From NCBI GenBank assembly GCA_030704615.1, contig CM060734.1, positions 32,564,042 through 32,628,041 on the forward strand: a DNA stretch of 64,000 bases. The letters are read 5' to 3'. This DNA comes from Takakia lepidozioides. Its lineage: Eukaryota > Streptophyta > Takakiopsida > Takakiales > Takakiaceae. Both the position numbers and the translations under genes were made by a program. Below are positions 48,201-61,114 of this stretch, piece after piece; the stretch's first letter is position 1, and every line of letters starts with the position of its first letter. Below the pieces are notes generated by a model that did not search any database, was not told where the DNA came from, and saw only the letters and a program-made list of their open reading frames with translations.

Positions 48201-51200
48201 GGTACAATTCAATGGCTGCCTCTTTTCTTGTAATGCCAACAATCTTTCTATTGATTATATCACAATCCTTTTGACCTTATTGATCTTGACATAACCAAAG
48301 AGCATCTTGTTCTGACTTTGTATCCATGTACTTATGGATGCCATTGAGAATCAAAACTTCAGAGGGGAAAGTTTGTGTAAGTGTTCATCACTCTAAGTCT
48401 TGTGTGAACTTGGAATAACAGGTGAACGGACATTTGGAGTGTTGACAAAGTTGGATCTTATGGACAAGGGGACAAATGCTCTTGATGTGAGTCCATCTCC
48501 TCCTTGGCTCCTGACTGATTGTGTTGTTACAAACAAGAGATCAACTTTCCGTTCTTGCAGCCTCTTATCGAAACCATGCTATATGGAGAGCTGCTTCTCA
48601 CTTGGGCTGCCTGATTCCCCCATCTATATCAGAACCTCACTAATTTATGTAGATTGAATGGGGCCAGTGGAAGTTGGTAGCAGTTGAGGCTGGTTCAGTT
48701 ATTGTTCAATGAAGCATAGCTTCCCCCCAACGTCCTTTTCATTTGTCAGAGAAGGGAGCAACACATGGTTGAAGCAAATTCTCACGTCCTTGGCAATGGA
48801 GATGAAATCGATTTGGATAAAATGGAGACCAAAAATAGGGAGTTTGATATAGAGACAAATTTAGTGATGTGGATACCAATTTTGAAGGCCTATGGACAAT
48901 GACGAGACATGGCAGATGAACACGAATAGGCTTATTGAATCTGACTTCGACATTGAGAAAAAGAGATGGAAGTGACAGCCTACTTTAGAGCAAAGACAAG
49001 ACAATCCATGTGGAGAGGGATGAATGGCATGAACATTCAACCGGCAGACAGGAGAATGTTAAGTCTGAGATAAGAGAGAAGACTCTGGCCGAAGCCGGCA
49101 TAACCAAGAGCAACTGCACCTTTCAACTACTGGCCCGTTTCGGGGGTGGCCCTGTCCGAGATGCATATCAACTTATGATTTTTTGTTTTTGAGCAGGTGC
49201 TGGAAGGGCGTTCGTACCGATTGCAGCATCCTTGGGTGGGAGTGGTGAACCGCTCACAGGCAGACATCAACCGAAATGTGGACATGATAGCTGCCAGGCG
49301 CAGAGAGCGGGACTATTTTGCCACCAGTCAGGACTATGGGCATTTAACAAGCAGAATGGGTTCAGAATATCTTGGAAAAGTTTTATCCAAGGTACTGCGA
49401 AGGAATTTTATTTTTCCCTTTGGAATGGAAGTGATGGTTAACATTTATGCACAGCTGTATGGTCAATGTGCATGGTCCATTCCTCTAACATCTTTCTCAA
49501 AGTGCCTTACTGTAGGGAATGGGTATGTTACTGTTTTTGCCAAATCAAGTAGCTGTGAGTTAAGCCTGTACAGCATCTCTGAAGTCTTGAAATATGTTTG
49601 CACATATGCACGTGATAAGTTGGGTACTGACCCATCCAAGGTACTTAACATCAAATTCATGGCCGGAAGTGGTTTAGAATCATAGGTTATTGGGATCTTC
49701 TTGAGTGTTTTTGCAAGTACACTCTGAAATTGGCCGTCCTGTATTTTTTTTCCTCAACATGTGATGCTCATGATAGCCATGTCATTTTTTGCTGTAGCAC
49801 CTTGAAGCTGTGATCAAGGCACGCATTCCCAGTATCCAGGCCATGATCAACAAAAGCATTGATGAATTGGAAACAGAATTGAATCAAATTGGCAGGCCTC
49901 TTGCCAATGACGCAGGCGTAAGTCTCTTTCTTTTTGGTAACTTCTGGCTTAGCATGTCAGAACAGTTGACATAGTTTCCAACTCAAAATGAAGATGTTGT
50001 GCTAGTAGTGGTCAGACTTGCTACGAAAAGGGTGGGACAGAGGTAAGGTTGTGCTTGAGGTTCCTTGTCCTTGGAGAGGGCTAGCTAAGTAGGAAAAGCT
50101 CATTTTGAGATGTTGCGTTCTCTGCAATTACTTTAAAAAAAAATTAGAGTGGGTATAAGGGACCCCAAGTTAATGAGAAATGTGGAATCATTCTACAGGC
50201 CCAGCTGTACACTGTGCTGGAGCTTTGCAGGGCATTTGACCATGTCTTCAAGGACCATCTTGATGGAGCGTAAGTTTTCTTGCACATGTACTCAAATCTA
50301 TTTCATTCTCAATATCTGGTTAAAGCATTGTACTTGGGAAGAAAGGATGCTGATATAGTACTAACTAGTCTGTTTCTCTTCATTTTGGCAGGCGGCCAGG
50401 TGGTGAAAAAATTTACTCTGTGTTTGACAATCAACTCCCGGCTGCGCTGAAGAAGTTGCCATTTGACAAGCATCTCTCCATGCAAAATGTGCGGAAGGTG
50501 GTGTCAGAAGCTGATGGTTACCAGCCCCATCTTATTGCTCCTGAGCAAGGTTACAGGCGCTTGATTGAAGGCGCTCTTCTCCTTTTCAGGGGCCCTGCAG
50601 AGGCAGTTGTCGATGCGGTGTGCCCTCCCCCTCTCCATGTATCTGTGAATCTCTACTGACCCAGAATAGTTTGTAGATAGTCCCATTATGTATCTGAAAT
50701 ACACACAGAAGTCACTGGTTTCTTGTTCTTGGGAGTTTGGCTGCTTGTTGTCCCTGGACTTACAGGATGCTATGAGATGTGAGCACCTTACATGTTGTCC
50801 AGCACCGGAAGGGTTTCTTTGTGTTCACTATGTGTGTATTTCGAATGCAGATAGCTGGTGTGCATGTGCTCTTTAACATCCTTATTGAGATTTAAAGCTT
50901 GCTCAGGAGAACCTGACCTAGTTTATGAGATCAAAGGACACTGAAGGGGTGATTACTTTTCAAAATTCAGACCGAGGTGTTTTCATCGACAATGAAAGTC
51001 CCTTGTTCCCAAGACTTATTACTCTCTAGTTTGTCTTGTAGGCCTCTAATCCCTTCTGTTGGACATGGATTCTTGCAGACACATTTCATTCTAAGGGACC
51101 TTGTTCGCAGATCAGTCAACGAATGTACAGTAAGCCCACTTGCTTATACACACCAGTTCTACGGTTTGTCTTTCATGCTGCATGAATCTTCAAAACTAGC

Positions 51201-52644
51201 AGCCCATGGAATTTTAGATCCATCTTGATTCACTTGATTTAGGGTACTTGTAGTTCCAGGACTTTGTGGTTCGCATCAGTTTTAAAACATTACAGTGCAT
51301 TTCTGGACTGCACCTCTGGAGAGCAGGTCAGGGTTATCTCATATATCGTAGTGATGCCACTCATCTTTGAGTTCCGGCTAAACAATAAAGGGCCGGCCTT
51401 GAAATGGCTCCCAAAGTTTTTCAGCATCTTCTTCATCACCTAGGTCTTTGTCAGCAGGTTGTTGGTATACAAATTGCATGGTGGATGGGTAGGTGATGTA
51501 GCACTAAGGCTTAATCTCTTAGATGATTGATTTTGGTGATACTTAGTAGCATTTTTTACATGCTTCAGTGCATCATTTGCAGGAATTGAAACGGTTTCCA
51601 ACTCTGCAAGCTGAGCTTGCAGCAGCAGCTATAGAGGCCCTCGAGAGGATGCGAGAAGAGAGCCGAAAGACCTCTCTCAGGCTGGTTGACATGGAGGCAA
51701 GCTATTTGACAGTAGACTTCTTTCGAAAGCTTCCCCAGGAAGTTGAGAAGGGTGGGAATCCGGTTGCTTCAACAATGGACCGCTACACTGATGGTCACTT
51801 GCGGCGAATTGGTAAGTAAAGAACCAATTCTTATTAGATTTAAACTGTAGGAATATCTGTTATCACCAGTACCCTGAATTTTATTGTGAGGGTGGCGTAA
51901 GGACGGAGTGTTGGACAAGGAGTAGAATTCAGCAGGCAGACACTGCCAGGAAGTGTTGGCTCAAATCCTGAGGCCATTTGGTTGAGAGTGACTTGAATGT
52001 TTTGGCAGGCTCAAATGTGTCGGCATATGTGGGCATGGTGTGTGAGTTGCTGAGGAACTCTCTGCCCAAGGCGGTTGTGCACTGCCAAGTTCGTGAGGCC
52101 AAGCGGTCTCTACTTGACCATTTCTATGCGCAAGTTGGAAAGCGAGAGGTATGTGAAGACTGTGGGTGGCACTCTTCCTGATTGATTGAGGATCTGTGCA
52201 ATATCCTGCTAACATCCAAAGATACGGACAGAATAGGGGAAGGGGGTCAAATTTTACATTGTACAATAGATCCTAAGCTTTGAATCATACCAAACATTGC
52301 ACTAGGGTTTACTCTGTGGTCATGATACGTCCCATAATGACTGGCCCTTAATCTAATATGCCCCGAATATTGCAGTGACATCCCTAACCAAATTTTACCA
52401 TCTTGTTGTGGAGCGGAATGAGATAATTTCAAGGCATGCCATGTGATGTTCTCAGTGGAGCAAATGTGAGGTACAATCAGGCACTGACTTTTGTCTTATA
52501 CCATCCTTAAAACAGGGGAAGCAGTTGGCACAAATGTTGGATGAAGACCCAGCCCTGATGGAACGACGAAGTCAAATTTCGAAGAGGCTGGAACTCTACA
52601 GAAGTGCTCGTGATGAGATTGATTCTGTTGCATGGGTTAAGTGA
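45299..52644 (+). CDS. Dynamin-related GTPase, DRP1 (phragmoplastin) class (16 exons)
   Basis: Exons: 45299-45427, 45868-45931, 46361-46465, 46867-46968, 47343-47393, 47603-47664, 47898-47988, 48422-48486, 49197-49391, 49798-49917, 50199-50269, 50392-50617, 51079-51129, 51583-51811, 52009-52148, 52516-52644. They join in phase to 609 residues, the same size as Arabidopsis DRP1A. The start is [20 protein letters not shown]. The GTPase motifs are G1 GGQSSGKSS (residues 41-49), G2 Thr in IVTRRP, G3 DLPG (141-144) and G4 TKLD (210-213). Later landmarks are [73 protein letters not shown] and, in the GTPase effector domain, [18 protein letters not shown]1 proteins assemble on the cell plate and plasma membrane in cytokinesis and clathrin-mediated uptake; there is no PH or transit-peptide region. 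Intron 13 contains copy 2 of a dispersed repeat. Confidence 0.97.
51199..51525. repeat. ~327-bp dispersed repeat, copy 2, in dynamin intron 13
   Basis: Near-identical reverse complement of 1073-1396. It sits wholly within the intron 51130-51582 and is absent from coding exons. Flanking sequence shows no similarity to that of copy 1. Confidence 0.85.
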
Positions 52645-55600
52645 GTCTACAAATAGGGATTGTCTTAGGTGCCTATCATTTTGGCAGATGCCACTGGTGG
52701 TTTTCAACCTTCCTCATATACACCACCAAGCAGCTTTATGAACTGTTGCCATGACCTTTGGCATTTTCAAACTGATTGAATTTAACCTTGCTGGCTGTGA
52801 GAATGCTTTTGGCAAGCAAGGGATGGATCATGGACTTGGTACAGTTCTGGTATTGATTCCGAATTTAATTGGTTATGAAGAGACCAGCGGGGCCAACCCC
52901 ACTTACATTGGATTGTCTCTCTTCCTGCCACATTGCCGCAGGAGCTTACCAACTACCCATCAAGGCTTTTTTTCCAGTACGTTGTGGGATGGCTTATTAA
53001 AACCCCTCTCTGCTCAGGTAGATACTTGGATTTATTCCTCCAATTGTAACTGCTCGGGTATTGAAATCATTTTGTAAAGATCTAGACAGCTAATTCTTGA
53101 GCTCTGAATGTTATTGGTAGAAGTCAATCGACCCATGAAAGCCCACATTGCAAGGGGCATTATGAGTCCTAGGCTTAGACGCAGATACATTCTTTAGCAT
53201 TGATTGTTCTCTCTCCAATGAGTTCATTCTGTGCATGTGCTGTGTGGTGTTTTGTACTTGAGAAGTTGAGATAGATTTTGGATTGATGTCTTGCTATATT
53301 CAGACTGAAAGATCAGGTAGGTATGGAAATGGGCACCTTGCAGTGGCACTCCTAGGTAATAGTTGAATCTCATTCCCCGAGAAGGCTCTGCAAGCATCAC
53401 TCTGTTTGAAGAAGAAGACAGCCAAGTTGGGACAATTGGATCTGTATATGTTATGCATGGTAAACAGCAAGTCCTTAGTGGAATGTTGATTGACTTTATG
53501 AATCCACGACTGACTCTGGGAATGATTAGGAAAAAGTAGCGTTGATGAACTCTTTGTAGGAAATGGACTCAGTTGCAACTACTTTGCAGGCAGAATGGAA
53601 ATTCTTGCCACTGAAAGGAGAGCAAAATAGCTCACTGTAAACCCTTGTCACCTAAAGGATATTACTTTTCTCCCAAATATTGGACAATAGTAGGTAGATG
53701 TCACCACTTTTAACATTTCATTTCAAGGCTGCCAAGGACCAAGTGGGGAAAGCACGAAAGCACCCGGTATGCTTAGTTGTTGTTCCTCCAGGCGACTTGG
53801 GGATTGGGTGGATATGGGAGGTATAGTTGCTGTTATGGGCACAGTGGACCCCAAATCAGATGACAGCATAGAGAGATTCGGTTTCAAGATCCAGGAAACA
53901 GCCTTAGTGGAGGCCATGTAGAAGATTATCCATTCGGGTAAACGTTGGTCTTACATTCTTATCTTTCGAGGTCTTGATGTTTGCTCGGCAGAGTACTACA
54001 GCAGATAGTTCAGCAGCTTGGCAAAGCAGTCCTGAGGCTATGTATTGGTATGGCCTGTACCCGTCTTATTTCTCTATAGATGGTTGTTAGTTGCACACAG
54101 TGCGTTGTTTATCATGTCTTGGGTATGGAGAGACAGAGCGGGGCTTGTTAGGTCGAACTCAATCTCATAAAACAAGATAAGGTTCTATTTTGTACATCCT
54201 GTCGTGCACATCACAAAACTGACAGCATCGAAGCAGGCAGACAAAACAGAATGGAACCATACTCTATTTGGTGCCCCTGAAAATATATTCACATCTTCAA
54301 CATGTAAACTCATACACCAGTAGCAACTTTCTCCCTGCTCCACACCAAATGTGTCTCGCAATATAAAGGCACCACTGAAAAAGTGCAACTTCCTCACATT
54401 TTACTCCCTTTCTTCGAGTTCAGAGGTGAGCTTGGGTATATTGCCATGTGATAATACCATTCTTCTTGAAAAGAGCATGCAAGTTTATGTGGACAAAATT
54501 GAGGCATGCAGTGCAACTTAATCTTCAAGGACTATGCAGTAACTCGTTGCACAAAGCCCACAAACCCAGATCTCCAGCCTTGCCAAGGAAACAACAGATC
54601 CAAGAGCCGGGGATAGATAGGAACATGAAAGAAGATTAACGAGTGACCTCTGTTTTCCACTTGACTGCCCATCATCCTCGTGCAGTAGCATCGATTATGC
54701 TTCGGCTGGCAAGATGGAGGATGGAGCAACAGATGCGCTTCCCCTCCCTCACCCGAAGTATCCACAAAGCTGAAGAAACACCATAAATGAAGCAAAGAGT
54801 TGCTAATACGGTTCATAGGAGGCAACATTCTCTGCTGCTCTAGCCTTGCACTATATCTCTCTCAAGAAGAAGGAAGCCATTGCAGCAGCTTCCTCGTAAA
54901 TCTCACAGCCCTAGTGTTGATCGGTGGGATAATTTGAGGCAACACGATCGAGCAACTCAAATCCAGCGTTGCATTCTCGCTTCGATTCCAAAACTATGAA
55001 TGCAGAGCGCAATTCGTCAAAAAAATTTCCTAAGAGAAAACAACCAGGGTAACGTTTCAACCTATATAGGTGGCTCAGACTTCTGTGCAAACGATATGGG
55101 ATATATACAACAGCAAATAACTCCAACGTGGTCACCAAAAAGCGACTAGAGGGTCACAGGAGACAGCCGGCCCAAAAATCAATGAGTTCTATTAATTGCT
55201 GGAAGGTCCTTTTGGACTGGCATATTATATGCACAACACTACATGTAGTATGCAATACCTAGTTTGATAATGTAATCGATCACCGGCTGGTAGCTCTCCC
55301 ATGCGTTTCCCTTTTTTATAAAAACAATAATTAACCAGTCACTGTACCCTTCCTACTATGCAATTTTCACGGGCTTCTTTCCCTTTATGAAAGAGAGAGA
55401 TGTAGGAGACTTGTAGTGGTCATAAAGCTTTTCCTGATCATCTTTCCAGGGAGTGTGAGTTATTGCTCAAAAAATTATAGAAAACTGTCCAGATGAAGGA
55501 AGGGAGAATCTGAGATGGTCAAAATCTAAAACTGTGCATTAGGAAGAAAGAAGGAAATGGCTGGTGGCCCCCCTGAGTACGAACTATACAAGAACTGCGA

Positions 55601-56325
55601 AGGTTGGTTACAAGTGGTGCTGTCCCGCTTTTGACTACTACCTCCCTCAGCAAAGATACAACCAACCCGGCATACTCCAATTTCTGCTACTAAAATCATC
55701 TTAGTGATTTCTCCCAACCCCACTTATCATCATCACAGAAGAGTTGACTCTGGTCAACTATTGACTGGAATTGGTGTGTTGCATCCTCCAGTCACTAGCC
55801 ACAGCCAATTCTGATTTGAAAGCACCCTTTCATAAGTGTACACAGAGGTTGCAAACGTGGTTTTGAATGTTTGGAAACACAAGAAGGCCCATAATTGTAG
55901 CAACAGTGGTGATGGCTGCAAGAGTCATAATGATCCAAACCCTCAATGAATTTATGTCCATACAGAGTAATACTTCTGCAATGGTCAATCTTCAACCTCC
56001 CCTTTACACATCGATCCTACCAAAGGGACACTCTCCTTACTGCCTGTTTTGAATGCACCGAAATTGAAACAATTTGTCAGCAAATTCACAATGTACACTA
56101 AAAGTATGTGGGTATTGTGCAAAACCCACACTCAATAAGCTCATGCCCAGTCTCTAACCAATGTCGTGCTGTTTTCTTCTCAGACTATCATTTCATTTGA
56201 GCCTATTAAGCCTCTTATAGAGGTTTCTGGGCGGTGGGCAAGAAGGCTGTGTAACTTCCCTGTTTGTGTATGTTAACATCCCATTGGATCAAGGGCATGA
56301 ACTCGACAATCTGTCTATCAGTCCA
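52645..56325. other. Intergenic stretch without an assignable gene
   Basis: This includes the 3' UTR of the dynamin gene. Short frames near 52920-53077 (plus), 53723-53917 (minus), 54532-54828 (minus) and 54911-55138 (minus) are open but resemble no family I know and lack consistent splice context. They may be relics or chance. No transposon ends seen. Confidence 0.4.
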
Positions 56326-57822
56326 CTACTCATCAACAATACTAGATCGACCTGGTGTTTCCCACACATCAAAGACATCCTCTTCATTGTGCAAAACAAA
56401 GAGGCAATCCCCACCCACCGAAATGTCAGAAATAGCTCCGCCTTCTGTCTTTCTCAGCCTTGCGGTTTGAACTCCTCGAGCTGCATCCCAGTCGGGGCTA
56501 CAAAAGACGTAGACACTGTCATTTTTACTGGAGAAGAGCTGTGACCCACTGACTGCAAGCCTGGAGTAGCACCGTTCTTCGGATTCCGAAAATTTTCCAG
56601 GTTGATATCGATGACTCCATCGCACATCTTGGTTGCTAGCTCGCATGTCAATAAAACCCAGATTATCAAATTGATTTACAACACACACTGTGGAGCACTC
56701 TTCCATTGCAACAGCATCCATCACAATTTTCTCATCTGCACTCCGCTGTCCAGAATCCGTCCAAGACCAAACCTGCCACGAATGTGTGTAGAGAAAGTCA
56801 AATTCACAAGTAATTTCATGGGATAACCAGCACACACAAAATTATAAAGACTTGCACTTCCACATGATCGCATCTTTTCTGTTACGGTTACCATGAACTG
56901 CAAAATCCGGAATCTCTCGAGCTGTTATTACCTTCCCCTTTGTCCGGAAATCCAGCAGGCTTATGAAGCTATGATCGCTCCTTGGAAACAGCGTAGCAAC
57001 TAAAAGAAGGCTGGTGCGCGGGAGCCACTGAAGCTTGCAAGCATCGCCTAAAGGTCGCCCAGGGCCTTCATACAAGAAATTTGCTTGCTGCCCAGTGTTC
57101 TGATCCCAGGTTCCAATTCCATACTCGTAGCTGCGGCCTCGGCAGCTGGCATAGACGTGGCAATCACTGCTTGCAAGAGCCCCTGCAGTGAAATTTTTGG
57201 GCTGTCCGTCATGGCGTACCTGAAATTTGTGCTCCACCTTCCCAGTACTCACATTGAAACTTGCCATCCCACCAGTGCTATCACCTCTCTCACAAGTGCA
57301 TATGACAACCCGATGAGGGTTCAGGAACCCAACATCGTTCACATTGACATAATCAAGAGAGAGGGGTGCTTGTTCCTCCATCAACCAGTCGTACACATGG
57401 ACCATGCTTCCATGGGCAACGCAGCATCCCCCATCCGGAGCTGCACGAATGGCGGTCCCATCTCCCGTCGCACGCCCACTGATTGAAGCTACGCATTCCA
57501 AGCGATTTCCATCCAGCGGTCCCTTGCGGGCGAGGCGCACATGTTCGAGAATACCGTAATACTCGGCCTCCCTGTAGAGAGCCTTTTCAGACATCCCAGG
57601 AGGTATATGCACCTCCCCTGTGCGCAACAAATCCAGCAACACAGAGAAGTACGTAGGATTTCTGTCTATGAAAAGCTCGTCAGATGTGAGGTCTGATACC
57701 TGCTGCCACTTCTCGTCGATCAAAGCTGCCAGCATTGATCCCCTCCCTGCGTTGCCTAAAGTAGTCCGACTCGTGACGAACCGCTTGCCACCCACATTCA
57801 ACCTCACCGTATCATGTGCCAT
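56326..57822 (-). CDS. BTB/POZ (KCTD-type) protein with C-terminal beta-propeller-like region (2 exons)
   Basis: Exons 56932-57822 and 56326-56772, joined across a 159-bp intron in phase, give 445 residues. The N-terminus, TVRLNVGGKRFVTSRTTLG, then SDELFIDRNPTYFSVLLDLL, is the tetramerisation-type BTB domain. The rest has the weak WD40/YVTN-like repeats of the plant family represented by Arabidopsis At3g09030 and At5g41330, with VVNQFDNLGFIDMR near the end. Such proteins are thought to be substrate adaptors for cullin-3 ubiquitin ligases; the target is unknown. The donor was set at GGGAAG|GTAATA because that reads SLLDFRTKGK into VWSWTDSG as in the family. Ignoring it gives a longer first exon that ends in an unrelated tail. 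Confidence 0.9.
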
Positions 57823-59810
57823 CTGAGAAAGACGTAGAATCTTTGAAAATGCTCTTCGTCCAATTTCTCAGCAAAGGCCCTCCAGAGTACTGGAATATAT
57901 GAGTTGTCAGATCCTCCAGCTCGAATTCTTAGAAATGCTTGTCACTGCGGTAGCTACTTGCATCTGTCTACGGCAAGCAGCCAGACTGCGCAAACAGGCC
58001 AGCAACAAAAGACACTGTTTGCAGACAATGGCACAGATCCAACTTGAACAGCAAACCCCAGTCCAGAATATTCCAAGAAATACAGATAAAAATGCCACAA
58101 TCGAATCAAAACTCCCAAGCGAACTGACTCGCAGCTCAGTGCTTGGAGGATTTTCAGGAACTAACCCATGTCATGACAGTCCAAAAATGAGCAACCGGGA
58201 GAAAATTTGCTGGAGAGAGGCCCTACGTGATGGCCAGCAATCTACAGAGGTCTTAGGCAGCTGAGTCATAAAGAATGTAGATGTCCTGTGGCATTCCTGT
58301 CACGAACAAGACAATAATCGGACAGCTCTGTTTGGCACGACAGAAACAGCAGGTGGGGGGGGAAACAGCAACAGGGAGCAACTTAAGCGAGTTGAATCAC
58401 CGAGGTAGAGATAGTCTTCCAACCAAAGCTCCACACACACATACTCACTCTCTCTCTCTCTCTCCGAAGAGCCCAAAGAGCTTACAAAACAAGAACGCAG
58501 GAGCTGGGCACACTCAAGGAACCTGTGGAATCTGAATGATGACTCAACGACGAATGCAGGGAAAGTACAGTAACTCGGACTAAAGATTTCAAGACAAGTG
58601 CAAGAAGCGTGTGGGCCTTCACTCTTTATGAGTACCCCACAATAGGTATACTCTGCGAGCACTTGCTTCAAGAAAGTACTATGCTACATATATGTATGAA
58701 AAGACTCGCAGCTGTCCATTGTCATTTGTACACACACAGATGGGGATCAGTTGGTTGACTCTGGCCTTTAATACACTAACCGAGCTTTTAGCATGTACAA
58801 ATTGCTGCTTATCAACTTGACCCTACTAAAATAGACAAGATGAATCAGCCTTCGAGGGAAGTTGCAACTTTGCATTACTGCAATGTGTACCTAATGCTGC
58901 CTTTAATAAGAATGCTGGGTACTATCCTCCATCTTGACGGCGCTGTCGAGGTGGTGGTGGGGGATCTGGAAAGTGCCAACAGATCATCTGCAATGAATGG
59001 GAACTGATAGTAGAAGTTCCTGCCTGCATTACTGGAAGGGTGTAGTGGAGGCCAGCTACATCTGGCGGTGCTTTCATAGTGACGCCCAGCGCCAAGGATG
59101 GCGGTGGCAGGCTGCACGCAGTGTTGATCATGGCGTGCACGAATGCCTTTATTGGGCATGTGCAGTGTCCTTTCGTGCTTGTTATCTGGAATCATTCTGC
59201 TGTCTCCCTCTGCTCTCTCTTGATTGACGTCACGACTCACGATACGATCCCCAGCAGCATTCAACCTGGATTGCTACGTCCCATCTGTTTCATCGTCTGA
59301 CTACTCTAAAAACGACGCCTGCTGGAGCTTGCTTGCATCATCGAGTGCAGCACTGCGGGCGGTTTGCTTCGTGGAGATCGAGCTCGCTCTGTTGGCTGGA
59401 CGTGAGGACGACGCTGCAGTGGTCCAGGCAGAGCTCGACATGCCAGTGAGTACCTTCTCAACGAGGAAACAGGTGCATGATGCACGGAGATTACTCTTGG
59501 GAGGGAAGCCTCCAATCTTGCATGTTTTTGCGAAGAGGAGTGGAAGTGGAGAGTGTAGATAATGACTTGTTGACTGAATTGCCCTTCTGAATGAGATCAT
59601 GCCAGTGTTCAGGGGATTGTAGTCCCCAACTTCACTGAGCCACTCATTGAATCGAGGAAAGGATGTCTAAGGTAGCTCTCCAACCAGTCAAGGATCCAAT
59701 AAGAGGGAAGTCAGACAGGCAAGCTCCAAGTTGGAAATGTGGGCAATGTGGACCCCTTTGAGAGTGATTCATCCACATGTATTTGTGATTCTGATAAATT
59801 TGTACACTAA
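57823..59810. other. Upstream region of the BTB gene and spacer to the GT61 gene
   Basis: The 5' UTR and promoter of the BTB gene lie at the left end; a (CT)n microsatellite is at about 58448-58464. A 121-codon frame at 57899-58264 (plus) and a 112-codon frame at 59224-59562 (plus) are open but unrecognised. Overlapping minus-strand frames are also open in the second, so neither is called as a gene. Confidence 0.4.
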
Positions 59811-61114
59811 TCATTCATGAATGGGTCTACTTGGCTTGATTACTAACAAAGGATTTGTCCTAAGCCTTTTCTTGGCCTTGTTCAGGAGCGCCCTGATGCG
59901 CTTTGGTGCAAGGCGAACATCCTGGGCTTCCAAGTAAATCTCCTTCATTGCCCACCAGCCTTTGTCCAATATGGAAGTGGGGTCGGTAAGGACTGGGTCA
60001 TCTGCCTTGTATTTTTCACTCAGAGAGCTTTCCTCAGGCTGAATCTTGTACTCCAAGTATTGAAGCCCAAGCTTCACAGCTGGCTCCCCATAGTAGGTAG
60101 AGGCAGCCCAGTGAGTCCCTAAGGGAACAATCTGAATGAACACTGACCCTGGCCGCATGAACAGGAAGTGGGTTAGAGCGGCCCCATGTACCCCCATGAG
60201 CACATCAGTGCTGTTCAAAGTTGCAAAGACTCTCCTGAGCTCTGTGGTCGGATCGAGCCTCAAGAGAGTCACATTGTACCCCAGCCCCTGTGCAACCCGC
60301 ACAATCTGATCCAAGTTTAAAAGCATGCGTGTTCCTGACCTCACTAGAATGGAAAGCCGGGGCTGGGGGATGCTCACTTTCCCTTCTTCCACTTGCCCTC
60401 CTTCCTTCTCCATTGTTCCTCTTTCCTCCTTCCACACTTCTTTCCCCTCCTCTTCTATCCCAGGATCGGACGAATAGGCATGCTCGAGCAGCGTCCGGAA
60501 ATTCTGGATTGTTTCCTGTCCAGGCATGCGAGCAGGATCGACCGCCAGCTCGGCATGTATGTGGAGCCCAACAGTGAGCTCAGGAAAGCAGTGCACGCGG
60601 GCATCCCCTTCTAGATCCACCACATCGTAGTTTGAGAGCTGCCCTACAATTTCCATGTACTTCATGAGCCACCAGTCATGGAACTCAACCACCACAAATA
60701 CCACCTCCCCCTTCAGGTGCTGTGTTGTGATGAAGAGAGGAATGAGCCCATCATTGAACTCATGGTATACATTCCCAGTGTAGCCACCTGTGCTGAAGAC
60801 AACCCCTGGCACACTGTGGTTCACATCACAGCGTGCAGAGGGTATGTGGGAAGGAAGCACACTGTGGAGGGTCACCTCGTGCACAGTCTCCATGCACCCC
60901 TTTTCCCATTTTCTTGTGTAGGGCCTTACCTTTTCTTCGCCCAAGCGGGTATTGGGATCAGAAGTGTAGAGTACAAGGGAGGTTTGCTGTGCATGGATGT
61001 CGCCTTTCATTGAGCAAACATCTGTGCGAAATTGTGAGCGGTCACACTTGAAGAGCTCCCCTTGCAGTCTTCCAGGGAGTCTGATCACTGCAATTTCCTC
61101 TTCATCATATAAGC
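59811..61114 (-). CDS. GT61-family glycosyltransferase, N-terminal exon not found
   Basis: One long exon codes for 433 residues of a GT61 (DUF563) enzyme, the Golgi family that includes xylan arabinosyl- and xylosyl-transferases and beta-1,2-xylosyltransferase. Landmarks are CDRSQFRTDVCSMKGD near the start, GVVFSTGGYTGNVYHEFNDG, VVEFHDWWLMKY, LSILVRSGTRMLLNLDQIVR, STDVLMGVHGAALTHFLFMR, then YYGEPAVKLGLQYLEYKI. No ATG precedes the conserved region in frame. An acceptor (GAACAG at 61115-61120) preceded by a stop indicates an upstream exon carrying the cytoplasmic tail and membrane anchor, which I could not identify to 64 kb. An unusual Glu/Lys-rich insert (about 20-25 residues, 60365-60440) lies before the LSILVR segment. 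Acceptor donor and substrate cannot be told from sequence. Confidence 0.88.

Noticed and set aside
56842-56931. Extension of BTB exon 1 to a stop at 56842
   Set aside because: This tail is unlike the family; the donor at 56931 joins in phase to the conserved second exon.
57899-58264. 121-codon open frame upstream of the BTB gene, with a short hydrophobic N-terminus
   Set aside because: No family resemblance, no splice or promoter support, and it lies in the probable 5' region of the BTB gene.
59224-59562. 112-codon plus-strand frame rich in Ala, Leu and Val
   Set aside because: Protein-like in composition, but overlapping minus-strand frames of 69 and 99 codons are also open, which points to a GC-rich, stop-poor stretch rather than a proven gene.
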